This document shows positions 36,875-45,319 of a stretch of 64,000 nt of DNA, in pieces. The notes under the pieces are model-generated. The model made no database searches. It was not told the origin of the DNA and saw only the letters and a list, made by a program, of their open reading frames with translations. A program made the position numbers and the translations under genes. The stretch is from positions 1-64,000 of the forward strand of contig NZ_JAUORX010000007.1 in assembly GCF_030548175.1 (NCBI RefSeq), written 5' to 3'. Source of the stretch: Cognatishimia sp. 1_MG-2023. GTDB lineage: Bacteria; Pseudomonadota; Alphaproteobacteria; Rhodobacterales; Rhodobacteraceae. Positions within the stretch are counted from its first letter, which is position 1, and the number at the start of each line of letters is the position of its first letter.

Positions 36875-37348
36875 TTATTCAGCCGCTGCCGCGGTTGTGA
36901 CTGTCAGAGAGCCGCCAGCTTTCGCTACCGCTTCTACTGCTGACGCGGATGCGCCTGTCACTTCGATTGTGGCTTTGGCAGTGATTTCGCCTTTCGCCAG
37001 CACACGAATGCCGTCTTTCGCACGACGAACCAGACCGGAAGCAACCAGTGCTTCTTCGGTGATTGTTTCTTTTGCGTTCAACTTGCCTTCGTCGATGAAT
37101 TTTTGGATCAGGCCCAAGTTTACAACAGCGAATGCCTTGCGGTTTGGCTTGTTAAAGCCACGCTTTGGCAGACGTTGGTACAATGGCATTTGACCGCCTT
37201 CGTAGCCTTTGATCGCAACACCTGAACGGGATTTCTGACCTTTGATACCACGGCCAGCCATTTTACCCTTGCCGGAGCCAGGACCACGCGCAACGCGCAT
37301 ACGTTTTTTGGTTGCGCCAGGATTGTCGCTAAGTTCGTGCAGTTTCAT
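36875..37348 (-). CDS. rplO: 50S ribosomal protein L15
   Basis: 157 residues, starting [22 protein letters not shown], with the Gly-rich [20 protein letters not shown] segment that threads 23S rRNA. The ATG at 37348 has AAGGAG upstream; the longer open frame is spurious. First gene of the rplO-secY-adk block, separated from rpmD by 4.8 kb of cargo although the two are normally adjacent. Confidence 0.97.
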   Translation of the reverse strand: MKLHELSDNPGATKKRMRVARGPGSGKGKMAGRGIKGQKSRSGVAIKGYEGGQMPLYQRLPKRGFNKPNRKAFAVVNLGLIQKFIDEGKLNAKETITEEALVASGLVRRAKDGIRVLAKGEITAKATIEVTGASASAVEAVAKAGGSLTVTTAAAAE

Positions 37349-37447
37349 TTCGCTTCTCCTTGCCGGAACTGACCCCTGAAGCGTTAAGCGGGCCAAACAC
37401 GGCTTTTCTTGATTTGTGATTCGAGACCCAATACGGGCCACTGGGCG

Positions 37448-37476
37448 CGTATAGACTTGGTTTCACGTTAGATCAA
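37448..37476 (-). promoter_or_regulatory. Sigma70-type promoter of rplO-secY-adk
   Basis: On the minus strand TTGATC (37471-37476), exactly 17 bases, then TATACG (37448-37453), 100 bases upstream of rplO. It gives this part of the spc operon its own promoter. Confidence 0.65.
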
Positions 37477-37607
37477 GCGGACATCCCCTTTCTGCAGGGG
37501 TTTACCAAAAATTTGGGAAGGTCTTACGGCAAGTTTCTACTATTAATTTAGTTACAATGCACAACCATTACCGTTGTTTATAAGTGTATAATTAAATAAT
37601 CCTAAAT

Positions 37608-37623
37608 GCAACTATTTAGTTGC
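37608..37623. promoter_or_regulatory. Operator-like palindrome upstream of porin gene
   Basis: GCAACTA-TT-TAGTTGC, perfect 7-bp arms, in an AT-rich stretch (37540-37640) ahead of the porin start. It may be a regulator site or an mRNA leader stem. The 331-base divergent gap between rplO and the porin holds this, the rplO promoter and nothing coding. Confidence 0.45.
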
Positions 37624-37679
37624 GATAGGAACTATCTCTCACTATTCAAGTACCCACTTTTGCGGACAGTGGAGGAAAT

Positions 37680-38882
37680 ATGCAAAAAACGACCATACAA
37701 GCGATAATTGCGGCAACGATAACGATTGCCCCGATCGCTGCTAAAGCAGAATTAACTTTTTCTGGCTCAATTACAGCCGGTTACGTCAGTGGCTATGATG
37801 AACAGAATAGCTTCCCTTTTAACCCCGTCATTACGACGCCACACGTGAATCAAAGTGGTGCTTTTGTTCTGGGTGATTTTGGAATCAACTACGAAGGCGC
37901 CTTTGAGGGAGGAACCGCAGGGTTCAAGATTGATCTGGATGTTGGGTCTTTTGAATACAGTGATCCAGATGCGTCTATCTTGGATGACTACACGCTATTC
38001 TTGGATCTGGAGGAATATGGCCGCCTAGAGTTCACATCCGAAAACCGGGTTGTTCCTTGGCAAGCGCCATTCATCGACGGTAACCTCATTAACGCTGACG
38101 AAAACAACTTTTATGGCGGCGGTACATACTCTGTCATGACCGGTATTCCGGGTGCATTTCGTGGCGTTGGTTTTGCTGGTGCAGGTAACTATGTCACCAA
38201 GGATTACCTGAAATACTCCAACAAGTTTGGCGCAGTCGGCTTTGAGGCTTTTTACGATCCAAACATCGGTGGTGAAACGGTTTATGGCGGCACAGCAGCG
38301 AGCACATCGCTGAGCGGCTATTCCGAATGGGAACTTGGGATAAGCTATGCCAAGCCCGGCAAATTCAAACTGTCTGCTAATGTGAATGACCAGGAAGACA
38401 TCAAACTAGGAGCAGTCATCCCTGTTCCAAGTGCAAATCTTGCTTTCATTGCCAACTATGAACGCCTGGGCAGCACGTTTGCGAACCCATTGGGCGCTGG
38501 CCCAGCATCGTTTGCTGTAGAAGGCTATACACGCAGGACAGCTGCGGTTGTTTGGAAACCCAAAGATTTGGGATACTTCAAAGGTGGTGTTTTCGTTTAT
38601 CAAGACCGCAGCACACCAACCACTACGGGCGATAACTCTGGCTACGTTGTTCAAGCAAAGTTCGGCGACAAAAAGTGGGCGGCTACGTTTGCAATGGATG
38701 ACGAAGGCGACTTTGCTGCAGAAGGATCTTATGCATTCTCTGACAACTTAGACTTCTTGGTTGCCTATGATGCCGGCTGTGGCGCGTCTGATTGCTTTAA
38801 CTCTTCTGCCCCGGGTGCAGGTGCTGGTGCAGCCCCTGCATCGGCAGAAAGCATCGAAATCGCTTTGCGTTATAAGTTCTAA
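37680..38882 (+). CDS. Gram-negative porin
   Basis: 400 residues. Signal peptide 1-22 (APIAAKA-E), then ELTFSGSITAGYVSGYD as first strand and a terminal IEIALRYKF strand ending in Phe. The Asp/Gly-rich loops and length fit a 16-stranded general porin of the alphaproteobacterial type (Porin_4). Strong ribosome-binding site GGAGGA. It is divergent from rplO and ends with a hairpin before rpiB. A long AT-rich leader suggests regulation. Confidence 0.88.
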   Translation: MQKTTIQAIIAATITIAPIAAKAELTFSGSITAGYVSGYDEQNSFPFNPVITTPHVNQSGAFVLGDFGINYEGAFEGGTAGFKIDLDVGSFEYSDPDASILDDYTLFLDLEEYGRLEFTSENRVVPWQAPFIDGNLINADENNFYGGGTYSVMTGIPGAFRGVGFAGAGNYVTKDYLKYSNKFGAVGFEAFYDPNIGGETVYGGTAASTSLSGYSEWELGISYAKPGKFKLSANVNDQEDIKLGAVIPVPSANLAFIANYERLGSTFANPLGAGPASFAVEGYTRRTAAVVWKPKDLGYFKGGVFVYQDRSTPTTTGDNSGYVVQAKFGDKKWAATFAMDDEGDFAAEGSYAFSDNLDFLVAYDAGCGASDCFNSSAPGAGAGAAPASAESIEIALRYKF

Positions 38883-38895
38883 ACTTTTACGCGGT

Positions 38896-38923
38896 GAAAG
38901 GGCGGGCACATGACCGCCCTTTC
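38896..38923 (+). terminator. Terminator-like hairpin after porin gene
   Basis: GAAAGGGCGG, eight-base loop, CCGCCCTTTC: 10-bp stem just after the porin stop. The following sequence ATATTCT is only weakly T-rich. It also lies 13 bases past the rpiB stop on the other strand. Confidence 0.65.
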
Positions 38924-38935
38924 ATATTCTAGGAC

Positions 38936-39385
38936 TTAGGCTTCTAGCGCTTCGATCATTTCAACGCGAGTGCCGTGGCGCCCGCCTTCGAATTCAGCAA
39001 TCAAGAATGCGTCAACGATTGTAAGAGCCAGCTCTTCACCAACAACACGCGCGCCGATGGACAGCATGTTGGCATTGTTGTGCTGACGGATCATGGATGC
39101 GGACAGTGGTTCCGAGCAAACACCGCAACGCACGCCTTTGACTTTGTTGGCAGCCATCATGATGCCCTGCCCTGTGCCACACAGAATGATACCAAACTGG
39201 CAATCACCAGATGCAACAAGTTCAGCCGCCGCCGCGCCGTGCTTTGGGTAATGGGTGCTTTCAGGAGTGGTTGGGCCGATATCGACCGCTTCCCAGCCTT
39301 TTGCCGTGATATAGTCGGCAATGGTCTGTCTAAGCTGAATGGCCGCGTGGTCGCTAGAGAGCGCGATGCGCTTGTTGTCTGTCAT
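38936..39385 (-). CDS. rpiB: Ribose-5-phosphate isomerase B
   Basis: 149 residues, LacAB/RpiB family. SSDHAA near the N-terminus, CGTGQGIMMAANKVKGVRCG with the catalytic Cys, and HNNANMLSIGARV. Interconverts ribose-5-phosphate and ribulose-5-phosphate. It sits among cargo genes between rplO and rpmD. No partner gene of sugar use is adjacent. Confidence 0.95.
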   Translation of the reverse strand: MTDNKRIALSSDHAAIQLRQTIADYITAKGWEAVDIGPTTPESTHYPKHGAAAAELVASGDCQFGIILCGTGQGIMMAANKVKGVRCGVCSEPLSASMIRQHNNANMLSIGARVVGEELALTIVDAFLIAEFEGGRHGTRVEMIEALEA

Positions 39386-39502
39386 GGGAAATTGTCCGAG
39401 TCGCTTGAGGGATTTGGCCGCGTTAGACCAGTTGCGCAGGGGTTCGTCAATTTTCCTGTGTGACGCCCCCTGACTTCCACATCAAAGCGCCTAGAAATGC
39501 AA

Positions 39503-39528
39503 AACACCCCCGGATGGCCAGAGGCGTT
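39503..39528 (-). terminator. Terminator of DUF1127 gene 1
   Basis: AACACCCCCGG-ATGG-CCAGAGGCGTT; 11 pairs including G:U. On the minus strand followed by TTGC after GTGTT. It lies 27 bases past the stop. Confidence 0.6.
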
Positions 39529-39554
39529 ACTCAGTTTAAAAAGCTAAAGCGTAT

Positions 39555-39770
39555 TTACTGACCGTAAACATGTGCCTGAGCGATGTCGCGAAGATCGTAG
39601 CGGTTCATACCAAGGTCTTCTAAGTCGCGATTGGTCAGAGCATTCAGCTCTTTGTATGTCGCGATATAGGCCACGCGCTTTGTGCGGTTGGATTTGAATT
39701 CTTCGTAAGCCGCGCGAATGCGGGTCGTTAGACCGAAGCCCAGTGTTGGCGTGCTGATTGCATGTGCCAT
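39555..39770 (-). CDS. DUF1127 micro-protein, paralogue 1
   Basis: 71 residues. DUF1127 core ELNALTNRDLEDLGMNRYDLRDIAQAHVYGQ, preceded by a basic helix with IRAAYEEFKSNRTKR. It is a clear paralogue of the gene at 39968 (shared IR-F-EFK, ELN-L-RDLEDLG, VYG ending). Good AGGAAA ribosome-binding site. Its 5' leader contains a hairpin with loop AATACG, also present before the paralogue. DUF1127 proteins of related bacteria are small regulators, sometimes RNA-linked; no specific role can be assigned. Confidence 0.88.
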   Translation of the reverse strand: MAHAISTPTLGFGLTTRIRAAYEEFKSNRTKRVAYIATYKELNALTNRDLEDLGMNRYDLRDIAQAHVYGQ

Positions 39771-39793
39771 GTGTCATTTCCTATTCAATCAAA

Positions 39794-39811
39794 CTGGGAC
39801 GTATTTCCCAG
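39794..39811 (-). promoter_or_regulatory. 5' UTR hairpin with AATACG loop (DUF1127 gene 1)
   Basis: On the minus strand CTGGGA-AATACG-TCCCAG, 24 bases upstream of the start codon. The paralogue has the same loop with a different, still fully paired stem, which points to a functional RNA structure. Confidence 0.65.
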
Positions 39812-39918
39812 CAAAGTTTCTGTTCATTTCGATAGTGAAAAGATAAGCGGTTTGTTTGCGCTAACAAGATTACAATTGCGCAGATCCGCCATGCGTTTGA
39901 CGAAAGGCTCAAACGCAA

Positions 39919-39944
39919 AACGCCCCCGATCCATCGGAGGCGTT
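39919..39944 (-). terminator. Terminator of DUF1127 gene 2
   Basis: AACGCC-C-CCGAT-CC-ATCGG-A-GGCGTT. On the minus strand the stem runs into TTTTGC, 23 bases after the stop of the second DUF1127 gene. Confidence 0.7.
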
Positions 39945-39967
39945 CGTCATTCGAATGGTCTTTGGAC

Positions 39968-40183
39968 TTATTTGCCGTAGACGTTCTCGCGTGCAAGGTC
40001 TTTGATTGCCCAGCGAGAAATACCCAGATCTTCCAACTCGCGTTGGGACAAGTTGTTCAGCTCGTTACATGTTGCATTGTATTTTGCGCGCAGCGCCAAT
40101 GCTGCTTTGAATTCTGTGAACAGGCCACGGATGCGATCAGCCAAAGTCACGTGGGCGTAGTTTGTGTTCAATACGGTTGCCAT
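39968..40183 (-). CDS. DUF1127 micro-protein, paralogue 2
   Basis: 71 residues, with ELNNLSQRELEDLGISRWAIKDLARENVYGK as the DUF1127 core and a basic helix DRIRGLFTEFKAALALR. AAAGGA lies upstream of the ATG. Its own leader hairpin and terminator suggest a unit independent of paralogue 1. Same length as paralogue 1, so the pair probably arose by tandem duplication. Confidence 0.9.
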   Translation of the reverse strand: MATVLNTNYAHVTLADRIRGLFTEFKAALALRAKYNATCNELNNLSQRELEDLGISRWAIKDLARENVYGK

Positions 40184-40204
40184 ATTGCAAATCCTTTGAG
40201 AGAT

Positions 40205-40224
40205 GCTGAAACGTATTTTTCAGC
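40205..40224 (-). promoter_or_regulatory. 5' UTR hairpin with AATACG loop (DUF1127 gene 2)
   Basis: On the minus strand GCTGAAA-AATACG-TTTCAGC, 7-bp perfect stem, 22 bases before the start codon. Same loop and position as the hairpin at 39794-39811. Confidence 0.7.
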
Positions 40225-40338
40225 GGTTGTTGTTGTCTCCTCGTGATTTGAAATTAGCCACTCTCGTTATCGCTAACAATGCCCGTTTCGGAAGAGCTGT
40301 TATGCACTTGCAGCATGGCTAAATTCTTGATTTGCTGC

Positions 40339-41100
40339 TTAAATAAGCGTGTCGTGAACTTTCGCGGCGATCGGCGAAAGCTTTTCCCGTTCTAGCGGGG
40401 CTACGACGAAGAAAACCCACGGTCCGTCCTGCCAACGCACGGTTGTCAGGTCGTCATCCTCTAGGAATCGCAGCGATGTGCGCGCCTCTGCTGCGGTGCG
40501 GGCCATATACACTGTGACCCTTTCGCCTTGGGCATCCTCGTACATGTACTGCGCAGCGGCCTGCCCGCCAGAGGGCAACAAACGACCGCCAATAAAGGTC
40601 AGACCGTGGTCATCCAATTGCGGCACGATCATCTTTCGGCCCATGCGCTTTTCAAGCCATGTTTCCAGATGTTCGGTTTCGTCCGGGCCGACCTCTACCG
40701 CATGGCGCATCTCGACCGTGAAGAGGCGGTGTGCCGATGTAGCGTCCATCGTGGCCTGCACAATCAAGATTTGGGCTGAATCATCGGTCTGACGCAATTC
40801 ATTCAGGCCAAAGCCCCCTGCCCCGCCGAGCATAAACACCAACGCAAGGCCCGCGACTTTGCGCATTGGCCAGCGTGGTTCAGTCGGGCGGTTGGCGGCC
40901 ATCAAGCCATCCATGTGGCTTTCAGACGGCATTGGCACCATGGATTGCACCAAGTCGTCGGTCGCCGTCCAATTAGCGGCACGTTCTGCTACGCTTGGAT
41001 CATTCTCTAGCAGCTCTTCGAAAGCGGCGCGTTCTTCGGAAGTCATTTCGCCATCCAGATAGGCGCTCATCCGTTCTTCGATTGTTTTGAAGTCGGTCAT
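40339..41100 (-). CDS. Anti-sigma factor, membrane-anchored
   Basis: 253 residues. The N-terminal anti-sigma helix bundle starts ERMSAYLDGEMTSEERAAFEELL, lacking the zinc-binding HxxxCxxC. One membrane helix (about 81-99) is followed by a periplasmic domain of about 150 residues. It overlaps the ECF sigma gene by four bases, which makes the pairing firm. It should hold the sigma factor inactive until an envelope signal releases it. Confidence 0.9.
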   Translation of the reverse strand: MTDFKTIEERMSAYLDGEMTSEERAAFEELLENDPSVAERAANWTATDDLVQSMVPMPSESHMDGLMAANRPTEPRWPMRKVAGLALVFMLGGAGGFGLNELRQTDDSAQILIVQATMDATSAHRLFTVEMRHAVEVGPDETEHLETWLEKRMGRKMIVPQLDDHGLTFIGGRLLPSGGQAAAQYMYEDAQGERVTVYMARTAAEARTSLRFLEDDDLTTVRWQDGPWVFFVVAPLEREKLSPIAAKVHDTLI

Positions 41101-41600
41101 GTCACGCTCCTTAGTCCAGAGGCTTGGGAATTCGCTGTTTCGTTTAGTTTGGTGCGCGCACGTGCAACGCGGGAGAGGACGGTGCCAATCGGGACACTCA
41201 GCACGTCAGAGACCTCGGCGTAGCTTAGGCCACCAAACGCGACAAGCTCTAACGCTTGGCGTTGGCTTTCGGGCAGTGCCTGCATCCGGTTCACAACGGC
41301 GGCCAATTCATTACGATCCTCAACCGTTGTATCCACGGTCGCACCGGCATGATCGTTTACAAAGGGAACCTCTGCAAGTCGTGCGCGGCTGCGGTATCGA
41401 TCACGAAAAAGGTTCAGAAGAATTTTCATAAGCCACGGACGCAGGGGCTGTGTTTCATCCCACATCGCCTTTTTGCGCAGCGCACGCTCAATACAATCCT
41501 GCACCAAGTCATCAGCTTGCGCCCGATCTTGGGTCAGAGAAAACGCATAGCGCCATAAGTGGGGCAAAGCATCTTTGAGTTGGGCCGTGAACCGGGGCAT
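41097..41600 (-). CDS. ECF RNA polymerase sigma factor
   Basis: 167 residues with region 2 (YAFSLTQDRAQADDLVQDCIERAL, then RPWLMKILLNLFRDRYR) and region 4 (QRQALELVAFGGLSYAEVSDVLSVPIGTVLSRVARAR). No region 1 or 3, as in ECF sigma factors. Co-transcribed with its anti-sigma factor and a secreted lipoprotein gene. A GGGAATAA/CGTATG promoter upstream of the lipoprotein gene suggests autoregulation. Confidence 0.94.
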   Translation of the reverse strand: MPRFTAQLKDALPHLWRYAFSLTQDRAQADDLVQDCIERALRKKAMWDETQPLRPWLMKILLNLFRDRYRSRARLAEVPFVNDHAGATVDTTVEDRNELAAVVNRMQALPESQRQALELVAFGGLSYAEVSDVLSVPIGTVLSRVARARTKLNETANSQASGLRSVT

Positions 41601-41634
41601 CTGATCTTTCGCATTGTGTCAAAGAGATAATGCA

Positions 41635-41660
41635 CGGGCTGGCGCCAGGAGACCAGCCCG
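41635..41660 (-). other. Intercistronic hairpin between lipoprotein and sigma genes
   Basis: CGGGCTGG, ten-base loop, CCAGCCCG, directly after the lipoprotein stop. No T-run on the minus strand. It may attenuate or stabilise, so that lipoprotein is made in excess of sigma factor. Confidence 0.6.
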
Positions 41661-41671
41661 CGATGCAAGTG

Positions 41672-42049
41672 TTAGGGCTTTGCGATATGCCAAACACCTT
41701 GCACGCCGTCGCCAGTTGTTTGGCCTGGCTTTTTATCTTGGATCCAGAGGTAAAGCGGCTGATCTTTGTAAGCGATTTGCATGTCGCCATTCTTGCGCTC
41801 AATGGCTGTAAAACCATCCGGCAATTCCGCACCTTCTTTTGCCATCAATGGTGGCCATGCTTTGGCACAACCGCCGTAACAGTTAGATGTGCCAGCAGCG
41901 TCTTTATCAAAGGTATACAGCGTCATATCTGCGGCGTCGGTGAAATAGCCAGCGTCAGAGGTTTTAACGGCGGCACCGTGACCAGCGGCATAGGCTGAAC
42001 ATGCTGTCAGTGTGGCGGCTGCGGTCGCGATAATCAAAAAACGGGTCAT
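41672..42049 (-). CDS. COG4315-type secreted lipoprotein
   Basis: 125 residues. A lipobox LTAC places the lipid-modified Cys at 17. The mature part matches COG4315 repeat proteins: YFTDAADMTLYTFDKDAAGTSNCYGGCAKAWPPL, then QPLYLWIQDKKPGQTTGDGV. Such proteins are of unknown function and often belong to ECF sigma units. First gene of the lipoprotein-sigma-anti-sigma operon. Confidence 0.88.
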   Translation of the reverse strand: MTRFLIIATAAATLTACSAYAAGHGAAVKTSDAGYFTDAADMTLYTFDKDAAGTSNCYGGCAKAWPPLMAKEGAELPDGFTAIERKNGDMQIAYKDQPLYLWIQDKKPGQTTGDGVQGVWHIAKP

Positions 42050-42096
42050 TGGGTTTGCTCCTAAATGTCGGGCCCTTTCGAAGGGCTGGTATGAGA

Positions 42097-42125
42097 CATA
42101 CGAAGCAAGTTCGGGGTTTATTCCC
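42097..42125 (-). promoter_or_regulatory. ECF-type promoter of lipoprotein-sigma-anti-sigma operon
   Basis: On the minus strand GGGAATAA (42118-42125), 15 bases, CGTATG (42097-42102), about 47 bases upstream of the lipoprotein ATG. GGAATA/CGTA-type boxes are typical of ECF sigma factors, and position before the sigma operon suggests autoregulation. Confidence 0.65.
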
Positions 42126-42145
42126 GAGTTTCGAAGTTTTTTATA

Positions 42146-42176
42146 AAAAAACGCCCCCGGAAAACCGAGGGCGTTT
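42146..42176 (-). terminator. Terminator of the rpmC-rpmD block
   Basis: AACGCCC-C-CGG-AAAA-CCG-A-GGGCGTT. On the minus strand followed by TTTTTTT, 25 bases after the rpmD stop; strong intrinsic terminator. Confidence 0.9.
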
Positions 42177-42200
42177 CTAAATCTTAATCGAAAGAGGCGA

Positions 42201-42389
42201 TTAGCCTTTTTCTTCGATGATCTTAACCATGTGTGGGATCTTGTTGATCATGCCACGTACGGAAGGTGTATCTTCCAGTTCACGAGTTTTGTTCATCTTG
42301 TTCAGACCCAAACCGATCAGCGTTGCGCGCTGGTCTTGTGGGCGACGGATCGGGGAACCGATCTGCTTAACTACGATAGTTTTAGCCAT
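42201..42389 (-). CDS. rpmD: 50S ribosomal protein L30
   Basis: 62 residues, [20 protein letters not shown]... with [23 protein letters not shown]. Complete. Last gene of the rpmC-rpmD block; the usual neighbour rplO is 4.8 kb away past cargo genes and a terminator. Confidence 0.97.
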   Translation of the reverse strand: MAKTIVVKQIGSPIRRPQDQRATLIGLGLNKMNKTRELEDTPSVRGMINKIPHMVKIIEEKG

Positions 42390-42403
42390 GATTCAGTCTC
42401 CTC

Positions 42404-42979
42404 TTACGCGTCTGCGTCTGCTGGTGCAGCGGCAGGTGCTTCGTCCTTACGAAGGATTTCAGCAACTTTTTTGCCACGACGTGCGGCTACCTGACGTGGG
42501 CTAGACTCTTTGGTCAGGCCGTCCAGGGTTGCGCGGATCATGTTGTATGGGTTCTGAGAACCGATAGACTTAGATACAACGTCTTTTACGCCAAGCATTT
42601 CGAATACGGCACGCATCGGACCACCGGCAATAATACCAGTACCTTCAGGTGCTGTACGCATAACGACTTTACCAGCGCCATGACGACCATTTACGTCGTG
42701 GTGCAGGGTACGGCCTTCACGCAGAGGCACGCGAACCATTTGACGTTTCGCTTGCTCAGTCGCCTTGCGGATCGCCTCAGGTACTTCTTTCGCTTTACCT
42801 TTGCCGAAGCCAACACGACCTTTTTGGTCACCAACAACAACAAGTGCTGCAAAACCAAAGCGCTTACCACCTTTTACGGTTTTAGATACGCGGTTGATCG
42901 CAACCAAGCGGTCTGCGAATTCTGGTGTTTCGTCTTCGCGGTTACGACCGCGGCCACGACGATTTTCACGTTCTGCCAT
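42404..42979 (-). CDS. rpsE: 30S ribosomal protein S5
   Basis: 191 residues. S5 signature [29 protein letters not shown], then [18 protein letters not shown]. It has an N-terminal basic extension and an Ala-rich C-terminal tail usual in alphaproteobacteria. The ATG at 42979 has AAGGA upstream; a start five codons earlier is possible. A 135-base gap with a GC-rich stem separates it from rplR. Confidence 0.97.
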   Translation of the reverse strand: MAERENRRGRGRNREDETPEFADRLVAINRVSKTVKGGKRFGFAALVVVGDQKGRVGFGKGKAKEVPEAIRKATEQAKRQMVRVPLREGRTLHHDVNGRHGAGKVVMRTAPEGTGIIAGGPMRAVFEMLGVKDVVSKSIGSQNPYNMIRATLDGLTKESSPRQVAARRGKKVAEILRKDEAPAAAPADADA

Positions 42980-43086
42980 TTGGCATTCCTTCAATTTCTG
43001 GCGCTAAGCGCCTTTGTCCAATCCTAGTGAGCGAAACCGCCCCCGGATCATCGGGGCATCCCAAAAGACACCCACAAATAGAAATA

Positions 43087-43108
43087 GCGCCCCCCGTAAA
43101 GGGGGCGC
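43087..43108 (-). other. Intercistronic hairpin between rplR and rpsE
   Basis: GCGCCCCC (43087-43094), six-base loop, GGGGGCGC (43101-43108). On the minus strand followed by TATTTCTATTTG, a broken T-rich tail. Either a weak internal terminator or a processing stem. Confidence 0.7.
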
Positions 43109-43114
43109 CAATAA

Positions 43115-43474
43115 TCAGACTTTCAAACCTGCTTCACGCGCAGCTTCGGCCAAGGCCTTTACTTTGCCGTGGAAGAGGCGGCCGCCGCGATCGAAATACG
43201 CTACGGAGTGACCAGCTTTGACTGCGCGCTCGGCGATAGCCGTGCCCACTTTTGTCGCTGCTTCGATGTTGTTCTTGCCAACAACGCCCAGATCTTTTTC
43301 CAAGGAGGAAGCGGATACTAGGGTTACACCGTTTACATCGTCGATCAGCTGAGCGCTGATGTTTTTGTTCGAGCGGTTCACGGACAAGCGCAGCTTGCCA
43401 GTGTTTACCTTGCGAAGTTTGTTCCGGACGCGCAGGCGGCGCTTGAGGAACAGTTCCCGTGTGCTGTTTGCCAT
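43115..43474 (-). CDS. rplR: 50S ribosomal protein L18
   Basis: 119 residues with typical [27 protein letters not shown] and the C-terminal [29 protein letters not shown]. Binds 5S rRNA. It follows rplF by 11 bases. Confidence 0.97.
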   Translation of the reverse strand: MANSTRELFLKRRLRVRNKLRKVNTGKLRLSVNRSNKNISAQLIDDVNGVTLVSASSLEKDLGVVGKNNIEAATKVGTAIAERAVKAGHSVAYFDRGGRLFHGKVKALAEAAREAGLKV

Positions 43475-43485
43475 TACTCTGGTCC

Positions 43486-44019
43486 TTACTTCTTCTTACC
43501 TTCCTTGCGGAAGATATACTCGTCTTTGTATTTGATACCCTTGCCTTTATAAGGCTCAGGCTTACGCCATTCGCGGATGTTTGCCGCGACTTGACCAACG
43601 AGTTGTGCATCAGTGCCTTCGATAACGATCTCAGTAGGCTTAGGTGCGGTGACCGTCACGCCTGCTGGAACTTCGAAGTTAACGTCATGTGACAGGCCTA
43701 GGGCCAGTTTCAGAACATTGCCCTGCATTTGTGCACGGTAACCAACACCAACGATCTCAAGCTCTTTTTTGAAGCCTGTGGTCACGCCGGTGACGAGGTT
43801 TTGTACAACTGTGCGGGACATGCCCCACTGCTGACGAGCGCGTTTGGATTTGCCGCGAGGCGTAATCGAAACAACGTTATCTTCAACAGTTAGTGTCACA
43901 TCGTCGGTTGCGGTGAAGGAATGAGTCGCTTTCGGACCCTTAACTTCGATGGTCTGGCCGGAGACAGAGGCAGTTACGCCGCTGGGCAGCTCGACCGGTT
44001 TCTTACCAATACGAGACAT
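43486..44019 (-). CDS. rplF: 50S ribosomal protein L6
   Basis: 177 residues, starting [19 protein letters not shown] and ending with [24 protein letters not shown]. It lies near the factor-binding region of the large subunit. The ATG at 44019 is used; the longer frame overlaps rpsH. Ten bases after rpsH. Confidence 0.97.
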   Translation of the reverse strand: MSRIGKKPVELPSGVTASVSGQTIEVKGPKATHSFTATDDVTLTVEDNVVSITPRGKSKRARQQWGMSRTVVQNLVTGVTTGFKKELEIVGVGYRAQMQGNVLKLALGLSHDVNFEVPAGVTVTAPKPTEIVIEGTDAQLVGQVAANIREWRKPEPYKGKGIKYKDEYIFRKEGKKK

Positions 44020-44029
44020 TCTAAGCTCC

Positions 44030-44422
44030 TTAGAAGACCGTGCAAAGTACTTCGCCACCAACATTGTTGGCACGAGCATTTGCATCCGACATCACACCTT
44101 TAGGGGTGGAGACAATCGACACACCCAGGCCCTGACGGACGACTGGAATGTCATTGACGCTCATGTAAACGCGACGGCCAGGTTTAGAAACCCGCTTCAC
44201 TTCGCGAATGACAGGAGTGCCTTCGTAGTATTTTAGGCTAATTTCGATTGCCGGGTGGCCATCGGAACCAGTCGTTTTTTCGTAGCCACGGATGTAACCT
44301 TCGTCAGTCAGTACATCCAGAACCCACGCACGCAGTTTAGATGCAGGCGAAGACACTGTGGACTTGCCGCGCATTTGACCGTTGCGGATACGGGTCAGCA
44401 TATCGCCGATAGGATCGTTCAT
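44030..44422 (-). CDS. rpsH: 30S ribosomal protein S8
   Basis: 130 residues, [20 protein letters not shown]... with the C-terminal [31 protein letters not shown] primary 16S rRNA binder; in E. coli S8 represses the spc operon. Complete and in canonical order. Confidence 0.98.
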   Translation of the reverse strand: MNDPIGDMLTRIRNGQMRGKSTVSSPASKLRAWVLDVLTDEGYIRGYEKTTGSDGHPAIEISLKYYEGTPVIREVKRVSKPGRRVYMSVNDIPVVRQGLGVSIVSTPKGVMSDANARANNVGGEVLCTVF

Positions 44423-44435
44423 TTTCTAACCCTCC

Positions 44436-44741
44436 TTACCAGCTTGACTTAACCATGCCGGGGATTTGGCCATTCGAGCCAAGTTCCCGCAGCGCGATCC
44501 GGCTAACCTTAAGCTTACGGTAGTAAGCATGAGGACGACCGGTCAGTTGGCAACGGTTGTGCAGACGTGTTGCCGAGCTGTTGCGCGGCAGTTTTGCAAG
44601 CTTCAGGCGAGCAGTGAAACGCTCTTCCATTGTCTTGCTTTCGTCGTTTGCGATTTCTTTAAGCTCGGCACGTTTGGCAGCGTATTTTGCAACCAACGCT
44701 TCGCGCTTTTTCTCGCGTGCGATCATAGATTTTTTAGCCAT
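44436..44741 (-). CDS. rpsN: 30S ribosomal protein S14
   Basis: 101 residues, zinc-free long form, with [39 protein letters not shown]. No CxxC zinc motifs. Sits between rplE and rpsH as usual. Confidence 0.98.
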   Translation of the reverse strand: MAKKSMIAREKKREALVAKYAAKRAELKEIANDESKTMEERFTARLKLAKLPRNSSATRLHNRCQLTGRPHAYYRKLKVSRIALRELGSNGQIPGMVKSSW

Positions 44742-44758
44742 GATATCCTCTCCCGCGC

Positions 44759-45319
44759 TTAAGCGTTGAACGGCATGTTGAAGTGCTTCAACAGGCTTTT
44801 CGCTTCGGCGTCGTTATCGGCGGTTGTCGTAATTACGATGTCCATGCCCCAGTTTTCGTCAACTTTATCAAAGTCGATTTCTGGGAATACGATGTGCTCT
44901 TTCAAGCCAGTGGCAAAGTTGCCGCGGCCATCAAAGCTCGGCTTCACGCCACGGAAGTCACGAATACGTGGCATCGCAATGGTGATCAGACGATCTAGGA
45001 ATTCGAACATACGGTCGCCACGAAGAGTAACTTTGGCACCCATTGGCATGCCTTCGCGAACGCGGAAGCCAGCAATAGAGTTTTTCGCCACAGTTGTCAT
45101 AGCTTTTTGACCAGCGATCAAAGTTAGGTCTGCTTGCGCGGACTTCGCTTTTTTGCTGTCTTTAACCGCTGCGCGACCACAACCGATGTTCAGAACGATT
45201 TTTTCGAGTGCAGGGATCTGCATGTCGTTCTTGTAACCAAACTCTTCTTTCAGAGCGGCACGGATGGAATCTTTGTACAGCGCTTTTAGACGCGGAGTGT
45301 AGTCAGCATTATCAAGCAT
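44759..45319 (-). CDS. rplE: 50S ribosomal protein L5
   Basis: 186 residues, with [38 protein letters not shown] and the C-terminal [25 protein letters not shown]. Binds 5S rRNA. Overlaps rplX by eight bases. Confidence 0.98.
   Translation of the reverse strand: MLDNADYTPRLKALYKDSIRAALKEEFGYKNDMQIPALEKIVLNIGCGRAAVKDSKKAKSAQADLTLIAGQKAMTTVAKNSIAGFRVREGMPMGAKVTLRGDRMFEFLDRLITIAMPRIRDFRGVKPSFDGRGNFATGLKEHIVFPEIDFDKVDENWGMDIVITTTADNDAEAKSLLKHFNMPFNA

Noticed and set aside
39781-39996. 71-codon minus-strand frame between the DUF1127 genes
   Set aside because: It overlaps the second DUF1127 gene's terminator and 3' end and the leader hairpin of the first; no motif.
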